NCBI GenBank assembly: GCA_046727955.1
Contig: JBKPDO010000070.1
Coordinates: 1-12,669 of the forward strand
Origin: DASVXQ01 sp046727955
Lineage (GTDB): Bacteria > Actinomycetota > CALGFH01
DNA length: 12,669 nucleotides
Direction of reading: 5' to 3'
Part shown: piece by piece, positions 5,613 to 12,628 of the stretch
Position numbering within the stretch: position 1 is the first letter of the stretch
How the letters are laid out: the number at the start of each line of letters is the position of its first letter
Made by a program: the position numbers and the translations under genes
Notes under the pieces: generated by a model
The model's input: the letters and a program-made list of their open reading frames with translations, nothing else
The model's database searches: none
What the model was told of the DNA's origin: nothing

Positions 5613-6995
5613 TCATTGGCCGCGGCCCTCCCGGCCCGCGGGGCTCTGGGGGCCAGGGCCTTCGTAGCCCGCCCAGGGGTCGTAGTCCACCTCCAGCGCC
5701 TCCTGTGGTGGGCGCTCCGCCTCCGGCACGTTGCGCAGGTTGAGGCGGATCCGCGTCCAGATGGTGCTGCGCCCGCGCATAGCGTCGATCAGCACGTCGG
5801 CGGGGGCGAGGTAGGGCCAGACCTTCGCGTGACGGGCCTTCCACCGGTTAAGCCCCTCGAGTGCCTCCGCCTCGGTGGCTGCCCGGGCGACCTCGATCAG
5901 CGGCATGGTCGTCCGGCGCCGCCCGGTCGGCCCGCTGGTCTTACCCGGTGCCGGCGGCGGGACGACACCCTCCGGCATGGCTGGCATGGCTGGCCCGCTG
6001 CGCCGCTTCGAGGGCTGGACGCGGTCCGGCTCACCGGCCTGCTTGACGAAATGGGGTGGCCAGGGGGCGTCCGCGAACCCGGCCGCCTCGTGCTGCCTCG
6101 ACAGCTCGAGCAAGGGCTCCAGGGAGCCCGCGGCGTCGTCGATCCCCTCCCAGGCATCGCCGTCCCGCGCGAACCGCTCCGGCACCGTCTCGATCGTGAA
6201 CGCCTCCGCCTCGCACCCGGGCACCTCCTCCCAGCGCAGCGGGAAAGAGACCCGCGCGTCGGCGAGTGGGCGCACGGAGTATGCCGACGCCACCGTCCGG
6301 TCCTTCGCGTTCTGGTTGTAGTCGAGGAAGACGCCGTGCCGCTCCTCTTTCCACCATTTGCTGGTGGCCAGGTCGGGCCCGCGCCGCTCGACCTCTCTGG
6401 CCAGGGCGACCGCGGCCCGGCGGACCTCGTTGAACGTCCAGCGCGGCTCGATCCGGCAGTAGACGTGGAAGCCGCGCGAACCGGACGTCTTCGGCCACCC
6501 CACCAGGCCGAAGTCCTCGAGGACCTCCCTGGTCAGCAGGGCGACCTCACGGATCTGCGACCACCCAACACCGCGCACGGGGTCGAGGTCGACCCGCAGC
6601 TCGTCGGGGTGGTCGAGGTCGTCCACCCTGATCGGGTGTGGGTTGAGGTCGATGCAGCCGAGGTTGACCACCCAGGCGAGCTGCGCCTGGTCGCGGACGA
6701 CGACCTCGCTGGCGCTGCGCCCGGACGGGAAGGTCAGCTCGACCGTCTCGATCCACTCCGGCCGCGACTCCGGCGCCCGCTTCTGGAAGAAGAACTCCCC
6801 CTCCGCGCCGTTCACGAACCGCTTCAGCGCCATCGGCCTCGCCGCCACGCCGCGGAGCGCGCCGTCGGCCACGGAGAGGTAGTAGCGGATGAGGTCGAGC
6901 TTGGTGTGCCCGGTGCGCGGGAAGAACACCTTGCCCGGGTTGGTCACCGTCACCTGCCTGCCGGCGACCTCGAGGGTCTGCTTGCGAGCTGACAT
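5613..6995 (-). CDS. Stand-alone LigD-type primase-polymerase (NHEJ polymerase domain)
   Basis: A 460-residue archaeo-eukaryotic primase-type polymerase of the bacterial non-homologous end-joining pathway, which fills or extends broken DNA ends, often with ribonucleotides. Family marks run in order: TNPGKVFFPRTGHTKLDLIRYY (18-40, substrate-binding start of the fold), metal-binding VDLDP with Asp136 and Asp138, SGSRGFHVY (171-179) with His177, and the third acid in FLDYNQNAKDRT (Asp225) followed by AYSVRP. All catalytic positions are intact. After about residue 330 comes a Pro/Gly-rich linker (about 332-362) and then a second conserved-looking block (about 364-442) ending VDYDPWAGYEG, an extension I associate with actinobacterial stand-alone polymerases. 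No ligase or nuclease domain is fused and no Ku gene is in view. The frame opens at 7055, but ATG 6995 fits the family; it has no clear ribosome binding site. It follows the hydrolase gene by 37 bases. Confidence 0.9.
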   Translation of the reverse strand: MSARKQTLEVAGRQVTVTNPGKVFFPRTGHTKLDLIRYYLSVADGALRGVAARPMALKRFVNGAEGEFFFQKRAPESRPEWIETVELTFPSGRSASEVVVRDQAQLAWVVNLGCIDLNPHPIRVDDLDHPDELRVDLDPVRGVGWSQIREVALLTREVLEDFGLVGWPKTSGSRGFHVYCRIEPRWTFNEVRRAAVALAREVERRGPDLATSKWWKEERHGVFLDYNQNAKDRTVASAYSVRPLADARVSFPLRWEEVPGCEAEAFTIETVPERFARDGDAWEGIDDAAGSLEPLLELSRQHEAAGFADAPWPPHFVKQAGEPDRVQPSKRRSGPAMPAMPEGVVPPPAPGKTSGPTGRRRTTMPLIEVARAATEAEALEGLNRWKARHAKVWPYLAPADVLIDAMRGRSTIWTRIRLNLRNVPEAERPPQEALEVDYDPWAGYEGPGPQSPAGREGRGQ

Positions 6996-7032
6996 GCACA
7001 CCACGATACGGGGCGCAGCAAGGACCCGGGCA

Positions 7033-7914
7033 TCAATACCCTCTGGCACGGCCAATCTGGAGCGCCCGCTCGAGCCGCTGCACGGTGGCCCGCCAGGCGG
7101 CGGTCGCTGGGTCGATCAGGGCGAAATGGCCTACCCCGTCGAGCGCCACCAGCTCGCAGGCGTCGCCGGCAGCGCGGGCCGCGAGCGCGTAGCGCTCGCT
7201 GATGTCGAAGGGGACGGTCGAGTCGGCCGTGCCGTGCACCAGCACCTGCGGGACACCCAGCGGCAGCAGCGCGGCGGGCGAGCACAGCAGGTACTGCTCG
7301 CGCCGCTCCTGGGGGCCGCCGCCGAGCAGCTCGACCACCGCGTCCTGGCTGAGGTGCCGGCGAGCGGCCTCGACCAGGTCACACAGGCCCGCAAGCGCGA
7401 CCACCAGCGCGGGCGCTGGCGCAGAGCGGCGCGCGCCCGGGCGGTGTGGCGCGTCCAGGCCGAGCCGCGGCGGCCCGTTGCCCGCCAGCCACAGCGCCAG
7501 GTGCCCGCCGGCCGAGTGCCCCACCACCGCGACACGCCGCAGGTCGAGACGGTGGCGGCCCGCCAGGCGGCTGAGAGCGTCGAAGCCGGCGGCGACGTCC
7601 TGGAAGGTCCCCGGCCAGCCGCCACCCGGCGAGCCCACCCTGCGGTACTCCAGGTTCCACACCGCGACGCCGCGCCGCTGCAGGTCGGCGGCGACGGCGT
7701 GCATCAGGTCCAGGCGGTAGCGGCTGCGCCAGTAGCCGCCGTGGAGCAGCACCACCACCGGGTGCGGGCCGTCCGGGCGGGTCGCGGACCTGGTCGGAGC
7801 GTTGGCGGGCCACAGCTCCCCCACCTGGTCGGCCGCCTCGCCATACCGCTCGACCACCAGCTCGCCACCCGCGGTGGCGGTCAGGGGCTGCAGCTCGTCC
7901 GGGTACGCCTGCAT
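7033..7914 (-). CDS. Alpha/beta hydrolase, arylformamidase/BD-FAE-like
   Basis: A 293-residue serine hydrolase. Visible motifs are the oxyanion HGGYW (58-62), strand-turn VWNLEYRRVG (85-94), nucleophile elbow VGHSAGGH with Ser134, acid HGTADSTVP with Asp231, and base GVGHFALIDP with His263. HGGYW plus GHSAGGHLALW is typical of kynurenine formamidase-like and BD-FAE carboxylesterase-like enzymes; the natural substrate cannot be read from sequence, and no other tryptophan-degradation gene is nearby. The ATG at 7914 follows the upstream small gene by 19 bases and lacks a good ribosome binding site, so translation may depend on the upstream gene. It sits between the kinase-like small gene and the LigD-type polymerase in a probable operon, although no functional link with DNA repair is apparent. 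Confidence 0.87.
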   Translation of the reverse strand: MQAYPDELQPLTATAGGELVVERYGEAADQVGELWPANAPTRSATRPDGPHPVVVLLHGGYWRSRYRLDLMHAVAADLQRRGVAVWNLEYRRVGSPGGGWPGTFQDVAAGFDALSRLAGRHRLDLRRVAVVGHSAGGHLALWLAGNGPPRLGLDAPHRPGARRSAPAPALVVALAGLCDLVEAARRHLSQDAVVELLGGGPQERREQYLLCSPAALLPLGVPQVLVHGTADSTVPFDISERYALAARAAGDACELVALDGVGHFALIDPATAAWRATVQRLERALQIGRARGY

Positions 7915-7933
7915 CAGCGCGGCGTCACGGCCG

Positions 7934-8197
7934 TCAGTTGCGCGGCGCGGCCAGCAGGAGCTGCTCGATCAGGGTCCGCAGGCGGCGGCCCTGGCGGTCG
8001 GCCATCTCGAGCATCTCCTGCCGCTCCCCGGGGCTGAGCGGCGCGCCCGTGCTGAGCAGCCGCAGCACGCCGAGGGTGGCGACAAGTGCCCATTCAGTGC
8101 GAAGGCGGCCGAGATCCACGGTTATCGCGAGCAACACGAGCAGTACGAGGCCGATCACCCCGACAGTGGCCATGTACACTCTCAGTTTGCCCAGCAT
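7934..8197 (-). CDS. Small membrane protein resembling a histidine-kinase DHp segment without His or ATPase domain
   Basis: An 87-residue protein with one clear transmembrane helix (about 9-28, VGVIGLVLLVLLAITV) followed by a cytoplasmic segment. LGVLRLLSTGAPLSPGERQE and MADRQGRRLRTLIEQLLLAA (about 42-85) look like the HisKA dimerisation hairpin of actinobacterial sensor kinases, in which a SHELRTPL motif normally precedes the LGxLxLL helix and an ATP-binding domain follows the LLLAAR end. Here the phosphoacceptor region reads RLRTEWALVAT, with no His, and the chain stops at LLLAAPRN. It may be a decayed kinase or a deliberate dimerisation adaptor. The frame is open to 8233, but the ATG at 8197 directly precedes the membrane helix. 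No ribosome binding site or convincing promoter was seen. First gene of the probable operon with the hydrolase and polymerase. Confidence 0.55.
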   Translation of the reverse strand: MLGKLRVYMATVGVIGLVLLVLLAITVDLGRLRTEWALVATLGVLRLLSTGAPLSPGERQEMLEMADRQGRRLRTLIEQLLLAAPRN

Positions 8198-8264
8198 GCG
8201 CGTAGTGTCGCGCGCCCCGCCGCCGCAGGGCAAGCGGACCGCTGGGTGCGCTGGCGGACCCCGG

Positions 8265-8304
8265 TAGGCTGGGTCTGGGTGACATCACGACGGCGGATGG
8301 GAGG
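8265..8304 (+). promoter_or_regulatory. Possible -10 box and ribosome binding site of the NDH-2-like gene
   Basis: TAGGCT (8265-8270) matches the common actinobacterial -10 pattern TAnnnT and lies about 40 bases before the start, but no good -35 is seen 16-18 bases upstream (CTGGGT). GGGAGG (8299-8304) is a strong ribosome binding site five bases before GTG 8310, which decides the start: an in-frame GTG at 8304 would overlap it. Confidence 0.4.
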
Positions 8305-8309
8305 TGCCC

Positions 8310-9617
8310 GTGTCCGGACCGCGCCACCGCGAGCGGGTCGTCATCATCGGGGCCGGCTTCGCCGGGTTCCATGCCGCGCGGAGCCTTGCGAAGCTCGTCC
8401 GGGACGACGTCGAAGTGGTCATGATCAACCCGGCCGACTACTTCCTTTACCTGCCGCTGCTGCCCGAGGTGGCGGGCGGGATCCTGGACCCGCGGCGGGT
8501 ATCGGTCCCGCTTGCGGGCAACCTCCACGGAGTCCGCCTGATACTCGGCGCGGTGGACGAGGTGGACCTGGACGCCCGCAGCGTCGAGCTCACCGACCCG
8601 GAGGGCAATCGCCGGACCGTGTTGTACGACCGCCTGGTGCTCGCCCTCGGCAGCGTCAACAAGCTGCTCCCCATCCCCGGGGTCGCCGAGAACGCGCACG
8701 GTTTCCGCAGCATCGCGGAGGCGCTGTACCTGCGCGACCACCTGGTGCGGCAGATCGAGCTCGCCGACGCCAGCGACGACCCGGCCGAGCGTGACGCGCG
8801 CTGCACCTTCGTCGTGGTGGGCGCCGGCTACACCGGGACCGAGGTGGCCGCGCAGTGTCAGCTGTTCACCCGCGACGCCGCCCGCCGCCGGCCCGGCCTG
8901 CGCGACCAGCCGGTGCGCTGGCTGCTGCTCGACCTCGCCCCGCGGGTGCTGCCAGAGCTGGACCCCCGCCTGTCGAAGAGCGCCGACCAGGTGCTGAGAG
9001 AGCGTGGCATCGACGTCCGCACCGGCACCTCGGTCGCGGAGGCGACCCGGGAAGGCGTGAAGCTCTCTGACGGGGAGTTCGTCGCCACCCGCTCGCTGAT
9101 CTGGTGCGTCGGCGTGCGTCCCGACCCGCTGATCGAGTCGCTCGGCCTGCCGACCATGAAGGGCCGGCTGGTGGTCGACGAGTACCTCGCCGTCCCTGGC
9201 CATCCGGAGCTGTGGGCCTGCGGCGACGCCGCGGCCGTCCCGGACCTCACCAGACCGGGTGAGATCACCCCGATGACCGCGCAGCACGCCCAGCGGCAGG
9301 GCAAGCGCGTCGCGCACAACGTCGCCGCCGCCTACGGTCACGGTCGCCGCGGGCCCTACAAGCACCACGATCTGGGCTTCGTCGTCGATCTCGCCGGGGT
9401 CAAGGCGGCGGCCGACCCGCTGTGCGTGCCGCTGTCCGGCGTGCTGGCGAAGGTGGTGACGCGCGGGTACCACCTTCTGTCGATTCCCTCCAACCGGCTG
9501 CGCATCGCCGCCGACTGGCTGCTCGACGGGGTCCTGCCGAGGCAGAGCGTCCAGCTCGGACTGGTGCGGGCCGCGGCGGTGCCACTCGACGCCCAGAGCA
9601 CAGCCTCGAAGCCATAA
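8310..9617 (+). CDS. ndh: NADH dehydrogenase type II-like FAD-dependent oxidoreductase
   Basis: A 435-residue peripheral membrane flavoprotein that in this family passes electrons from NAD(P)H to quinone without pumping protons. It has an FAD-binding Rossmann start VVIIGAGFAGFHAA (GxGxxG at 14-19), the NDH-2 segment NPADYFLYLPLLPEVAGG (40-57), a second NAD-binding motif VVVGAGYTGTE (168-177), LIWCVGVRP (263-271), and the C-terminal FAD motif LWACGDAAAVPD (301-312) followed by TPMTAQHAQRQGKRVAHN. The C-terminal 50 residues (LLSIPSNRLRIAADWLLDG) match the membrane-anchoring end. Length is normal. Start chosen at GTG 8310 because of GGGAGG five bases upstream. It is divergent from the kinase-like small gene with a 112-base gap and appears monocistronic. 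Some relatives act on other quinones or sulfide, but no Cys-rich sulfide-quinone motif is apparent. Confidence 0.9.
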   Translation: MSGPRHRERVVIIGAGFAGFHAARSLAKLVRDDVEVVMINPADYFLYLPLLPEVAGGILDPRRVSVPLAGNLHGVRLILGAVDEVDLDARSVELTDPEGNRRTVLYDRLVLALGSVNKLLPIPGVAENAHGFRSIAEALYLRDHLVRQIELADASDDPAERDARCTFVVVGAGYTGTEVAAQCQLFTRDAARRRPGLRDQPVRWLLLDLAPRVLPELDPRLSKSADQVLRERGIDVRTGTSVAEATREGVKLSDGEFVATRSLIWCVGVRPDPLIESLGLPTMKGRLVVDEYLAVPGHPELWACGDAAAVPDLTRPGEITPMTAQHAQRQGKRVAHNVAAAYGHGRRGPYKHHDLGFVVDLAGVKAAADPLCVPLSGVLAKVVTRGYHLLSIPSNRLRIAADWLLDGVLPRQSVQLGLVRAAAVPLDAQSTASKP

Positions 9618-9804
9618 CCCTGCAACCCCGCAACCCGCAACCCTGCGGAACGGCTGCCGCCGCGACGGCCAGCTCACACCCGGACCCCCATTGGCCGACC
9701 GCTGACCCGCCGCGGCGGCGGCCTATTGCTCCATCCTGTGATCTTTCCGCTTCGGTTGGAAGAGCGACCGGCTCGATCGCGGTGCTCCCCGCCCTCTTCC
9801 TTAC
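9618..9804. other. Gene-free stretch with short repeats and palindromes
   Basis: Nothing coding is convincing here. GCAACCC occurs three times (9622, 9630, 9637) just after the NDH-2 stop. CCGCCGCGGCGG (9707-9718) is a perfect 12-bp palindrome. GGAAGAG (9758-9764) and CTCTTCC (9794-9800) could pair around a 29-base loop that holds a smaller ACCG/CGGT pair; a TTACTT follows, so this could terminate the NDH-2 transcript. Confidence 0.4.
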
Positions 9805-9984
9805 TTGACCCGAGCGGGCGGGGAGGCCAGGCTTGCGGTCTACTTCACCTCAGAGGAGGAGGCCCGGCGCTACGAGCGGGAGCACCCGGCCGAGTCCGAC
9901 CCGGAGATGGCGGAGGTCTTCAGCCTCATGAGCGACCTGCGCTATTTCGATCTGCGCGATCCATGGCTGGAGAGTCCGAAATAG
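9805..9984 (+). pseudogene. C-terminal remnant of a small conserved protein
   Basis: From about 9832 the frame reads LAVYFTSEEEARRYEREHP, then a charged stretch, then LMSDLRYFDLRDPWLESPK and a TAG at 9982. Codon use is plainly coding. The YFTSEEEAR and FLDLRDPW-like ending resembles the C-terminus of small actinobacterial proteins of the antibiotic-biosynthesis-monooxygenase (ferredoxin-like) type, as I recall them; that assignment is tentative. The upstream portion does not look like protein, a TGA lies at 9739, and the only in-frame start is a TTG at 9805 without ribosome binding site, so the gene probably lost its 5' half. The fragment overlaps the start of the following methyltransferase by 22 bases, suggesting it was once translated just ahead of it. 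Confidence 0.45.
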
Positions 9985-11108
9985 CACAGACACCAGGAAC
10001 GGACCCGCCCTCCGCGGGTGAGTTGACCAGCGCCCTCGCCGAGCGCCTCTTCCGGGACGCTGTCGGGGCGCTGGAGCTCTACACCGCCTATCTCGGCGAG
10101 CGGCTGGGCCTGTACCGGGCGCTCGCCGACGGCGGCCCGGCGACCTCCTCGGAGCTGGCCGGGCACACCGGCACCACGGAGCGTTATGTCAGGGAGTGGC
10201 TGGAGCACCAGGCCAGCAGCGGGCTCCTGGAGGTCGACGAGCCCGGGGCGGAGGCTCTCGCCCGCCGCTACCGGCTGCCGCCAGCGCACGTCCCGGTGCT
10301 CGCCGACCCCGACGACGTCCGCTATGCCGCCAACCGGGGGGTCGAGATCGCGCGCGCCGCCCGTACCCTCCCCGGCCTGGTCGAGGCGTTCCGGACTGGC
10401 GGCGCGCCGCCGCCGCTGGCTTGGGCGCCGGAGGGCCGGGCGGACACCAACCGCGCGCTCTTCCTGAACCTGCTCGGCAAGCAGTGGCTCCCGGCGATAC
10501 CGGAGGTCCACCAGCGGCTGCGGGACGAGCCACCCGCCCGGGTCGCAGACGTGGCCTGCGGCACCGGCTGGTCGAGCATCGCCTTGGCGCAGGCATACCC
10601 GCGGATCACCGTGGACGGCTTCGACCTCGACCAGGACGCCATCGCCGCCGCACGCCGGCATGCCGAGCGGGCCGGCCTGGCCGACCGCGTGAGCTTCTCG
10701 GTCGGCGACGCCGCGGAGCCCGGCGGGTCCGGCGGGTCCGGCGGGTCCGGCGGGTCCGGCGGCTACGACCTGGTGACGATCCTGGAAGCCCTGCACGACA
10801 TGTCCCGGCCGGTCGACGCGCTCCGGTCGGTGCGCGCGAGGCTGGCCCAGGGAGGGTCGGTGGTGGTCCTCGACGAGCTGGTCGAGGACGAGTTCACCGC
10901 TCCCGCCTCGGAGATGGAGCGCTACCACTACGGCTGGAGCGTGGTTGCGTGCCTGCCCGACGCGATGGGAGACCCGCGGACCGCGGCGACCGGAGCGGTT
11001 CTCCGCCCCACGACGCTGCGTCGCTATGCGACCGCGGCCGGCTTCCGCGAGGTGGAGACCCTCCCGGTCCAGACGCCCTTCTGGCGCCTCTACCGCCTGG
11101 TCCCGTAG
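9963..11108 (+). CDS. SAM-dependent methyltransferase with N-terminal winged-helix domain (Rv2258c-like)
   Basis: A 381-residue class I methyltransferase. The N-terminal region (about 20-110) is a winged-helix dimerisation/substrate domain, seen as LGLYRALADGGPATSSELA and TTERYVREWLEHQASSGLLE. The C-terminal Rossmann fold starts with the SAM motif DVACGTGWSS (196-205), followed by acidic FDLD (220-223), VGDAAE (247-252), and LEALHDMSRP (274-283). Between VGDAAEP and YDLVTILEA there is a GGS repeat insert (254-267) encoded by a 9-bp tandem repeat, probably a surface loop. Similar proteins methylate small molecules; the substrate is unknown. ATG 9963 lies inside the end of the upstream gene remnant and has no clear ribosome binding site, so the start is less certain; TTG 10021 is the next candidate. 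It converges with the second methyltransferase 36 bases on, and I see no clear terminator there. Confidence 0.87.
   Translation: MAGESEIAQTPGTDPPSAGELTSALAERLFRDAVGALELYTAYLGERLGLYRALADGGPATSSELAGHTGTTERYVREWLEHQASSGLLEVDEPGAEALARRYRLPPAHVPVLADPDDVRYAANRGVEIARAARTLPGLVEAFRTGGAPPPLAWAPEGRADTNRALFLNLLGKQWLPAIPEVHQRLRDEPPARVADVACGTGWSSIALAQAYPRITVDGFDLDQDAIAAARRHAERAGLADRVSFSVGDAAEPGGSGGSGGSGGSGGYDLVTILEALHDMSRPVDALRSVRARLAQGGSVVVLDELVEDEFTAPASEMERYHYGWSVVACLPDAMGDPRTAATGAVLRPTTLRRYATAAGFREVETLPVQTPFWRLYRLVP
10722..10757 (+). repeat. 9-bp tandem repeat encoding Gly-Gly-Ser
   Basis: Four perfect copies of GGCGGGTCC in frame, followed by GGCGGC, give GGSGGSGGSGGSGG in the loop between the SAM-binding strands of the methyltransferase. 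Perfect identity at the DNA level points to recent slippage rather than selection on the protein. Confidence 0.92.
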
Positions 11109-11144
11109 GGCGCCACCCGGGCCGCCGCAAAAGTCGCCGCCCCT

Positions 11145-11765
11145 TCACTGACTCAGCTCGCCTGTCCAGGCGCGAACCAGCACGAAGCGGGACCGGCCGA
11201 GCGCGTGCTGCTGCACTACGACGCCGGAGAAGCCGGCGGCGGCCACCCGCGCCGCGAGACCCTCTGCCCGCTCGGGAGTGAGGGCGTGGTGCTGGAGCCA
11301 GCTCCTCGGCCGCGCCAGGCGCTCGACTAGCAGCAGCCGGCCGCCCGGAGCCAGCACCCGCTGAAGCTCCGCCAGCCCGGCGTCGACATCGGACCAGTGG
11401 TGGACGGAGCTGACCGCCCAGGCGACCGTGGCGCTGCCATCCTCCAGCGGGAGGTGCTCGGCGGTGCCGTCGAGCACCGTGACGGCGCTCCGAAGCCGCT
11501 CCGGCGTGAGCCGGACCGCCAGGCGCCGCATCTGCGGCGACGGCTCGACCCCGACGGCCGCGGCGCCGCGCCTGGCCGCCTCCCGCAGGAAGGTGCCGGG
11601 ACCGCTGCCCACGTCGACCAGCCGGTCCCCGGGTTCCACCCCGGCGAGGTCGGCGAGGGCCCTGGCCACGCGGCCCCGTCGCGCCGTCATCGCCAAGCCG
11701 ACGAGGAACCCGAACGGACCGCTGAACTCGCGTCCCGCGTCGTGGCGTGCTGTCGCGTCTGCCAT
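11145..11765 (-). CDS. Class I SAM-dependent methyltransferase (Methyltransf_11/UbiE-like)
   Basis: A compact 206-residue Rossmann methyltransferase without an extra domain. Motif I is LVDVGSGPGTFL (49-60), the acidic end of strand 2 is VGVEPS (Glu74), DGTAEHLPLEDG (99-110) is the motif II region, and VLAPGGRLLLVER (137-149) is the typical post-strand-5 segment. The substrate is unknown. The ATG at 11765 has GGAGG (11777-11773) seven bases upstream, a good site. Upstream on the same strand, TAGGGT (11801-11796) could be a -10 box, but the -35 is poor. The gene converges with the larger methyltransferase and is divergent from the IS remnant. The two methyltransferases are not close paralogues: only generic motifs are shared. 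Confidence 0.88.
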   Translation of the reverse strand: MADATARHDAGREFSGPFGFLVGLAMTARRGRVARALADLAGVEPGDRLVDVGSGPGTFLREAARRGAAAVGVEPSPQMRRLAVRLTPERLRSAVTVLDGTAEHLPLEDGSATVAWAVSSVHHWSDVDAGLAELQRVLAPGGRLLLVERLARPRSWLQHHALTPERAEGLAARVAAAGFSGVVVQQHALGRSRFVLVRAWTGELSQ

Positions 11766-11775
11766 CGTCGCACCT

Positions 11776-11788
11776 CCTCGCAGCGAGG
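11776..11788. promoter_or_regulatory. Small palindrome next to the methyltransferase ribosome binding site
   Basis: CCTCGCAGCGAGG (6-bp arms around one base) overlaps two bases of the GGAGG ribosome binding site of the minus-strand methyltransferase gene. It could be an operator half-site or chance in this GC-rich sequence. The single-base loop makes an RNA hairpin unlikely. Confidence 0.2.
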
Positions 11789-11855
11789 TCGCTCACCCTA
11801 CTCAGGTGGTAACTATCCCTTGACGGTAGGCATCCCCGCACGGTGGGTTACGGGT

Positions 11856-12480
11856 ATGCCTCCAATCGACTGCAACCACCCGAAGCGAGCCGCTTCCAGC
11901 GAAGCGACCTACACCAACATGGACTTCGCTCGGGACTTCCCCGACGACGTGGCCTGCCTGGACCGGTTCTGGCGCTACCTCTACAGCCGTGATGGCAAGA
12001 CCGCCATGTACCCGAAGTGCGATCGAACCCGCACCTTCCACCGCGTCGCGTCGCGGCCCGCTCGTCCTACTCCTGCGACTCCTGCGGCCACCACATCCAC
12101 CCAACTGCCGGGACGATCTTCCACAAGTCATCCACGTCGCTGCGCCACTGGTTCCACGCCATCTTCCTCATGGCCCCCCACCCGCTGCGGCATCTCAGCC
12201 AAACAGCTTGGGCACGCCCTGAGCGTCACCTACAAGACGGCGTGGCGGATGTTCCACCTAATCCACAACCTGCTACTGGACGGCGATGACCCGTTGTCGG
12301 CGAGGTCGAGGCAGACGAGATCTACGTCGGCAGCAAGCGCAAGGGCAAGACCGGCCGGGCCGGGGCGGCCGCCAGAAGGCTCCGGTCGTCGCCAAGACCG
12401 TGCCGGACGCTACCGCAGCGACTCTCATACCGCATATCACCAAGCGCGTGCTGCCGGAGGCGATTGCCTATACCAACTAG
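11856..12480 (+). pseudogene. Decayed IS1595/ISXO2-like transposase
   Basis: Pieces in three frames align in order with an ISXO2-type transposase: an N-terminal part with zinc-ribbon start (MDFARDFPDDVACLDRFW, then YPKCDRTRTFHRV), the ribbon's second half YSCDSCGHHIHPTAGTIFHK and WFHAIFLMA, GISAKQLGHALSVTYKTAWRMFH, the catalytic start GEVEADEIYVG, and KAPVV...TVPDATAATLIPHI. Frame changes fit four small indels: a duplicated CGCGT at 12042-12051 (+5), an extra C in the C-run near 12175 (+1), a lost G near 12298 (-1), and a lost base near 12360 (-1). Other damage: the first zinc Cys is Tyr (TAC at 12009), about ten residues are missing after APVV, and the family YTDE reads YTN-stop at 12475-12480. 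The last third of the family protein is absent. Inactive. The start at 11856 is nominal; terminal repeats could not be identified. Confidence 0.8.
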
Positions 12481-12605
12481 ATCGTTGACCGGGGATTCGG
12501 CGCTGGTCGTAGCGTGTCACGACACGCGCCGCCGGTCCGTGACTTGAGAAGTGAAGAGTGTCCAAGATCGGCGTGTCTGTACACGTCTGACCTTGGGAGG
12601 TCATC
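12481..12605. other. Junction between IS1595 relic and IS982-type element
   Basis: No gene. It holds the inverted repeat GCGTGTC-AC-GACACGC (12512-12527) and the leader of the next transposase. The left end of the IS982-type element probably lies between about 12510 and 12555, but without a second copy the boundary cannot be fixed. Confidence 0.35.
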
Positions 12606-12628
12606 GTGATCGCCGACCTGGACACTCT
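12555..12628 (+). promoter_or_regulatory. Structured leader hiding the IS982-type transposase ribosome binding site
   Basis: AGAGTGTCCA (12555-12564) and TCGGCG (12568-12573) pair with CGCCGA (12611-12616) and TGGACACTCT (12619-12628), a 16-pair stem interrupted by one AGA/CC internal loop. Inside it are two hairpins: CGTGT-CTGT-ACACG (12572-12585, competing with the outer stem for two bases) and TGACCT-TGGG-AGGTCA (12588-12603). The second contains GGGAGG (12595-12600), the ribosome binding site, and the GTG start (12606-12608) sits at the junction. A transcript starting outside the element would fold this way and be poorly translated, like the fold-back inhibition known for IS10 and IS50. 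Confidence 0.55.

Noticed and set aside
5577..6992. Plus-strand 471-codon frame opposite the polymerase gene
   Set aside because: Shadow frame: the minus strand encodes all LigD polymerase motifs in order.
5613..6995. Calling a complete NHEJ system
   Set aside because: No Ku or ligase gene is present in the window; only the polymerase is seen.
7934..8197. Calling the small membrane protein a functional histidine kinase
   Set aside because: No phosphoacceptor His and no ATP-binding domain in the gene or directly downstream in any frame.
8094..9677. Minus-strand 527-codon frame opposite the NDH-2-like gene
   Set aside because: Shadow frame lacking any motif; the plus strand has two dinucleotide-binding motifs and a strong ribosome binding site.
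12512..12527. GCGTGTCACGACACGC as the IS982 terminal repeat
   Set aside because: It is a self-contained palindrome with no partner at the other end of the element, which lies outside the window.
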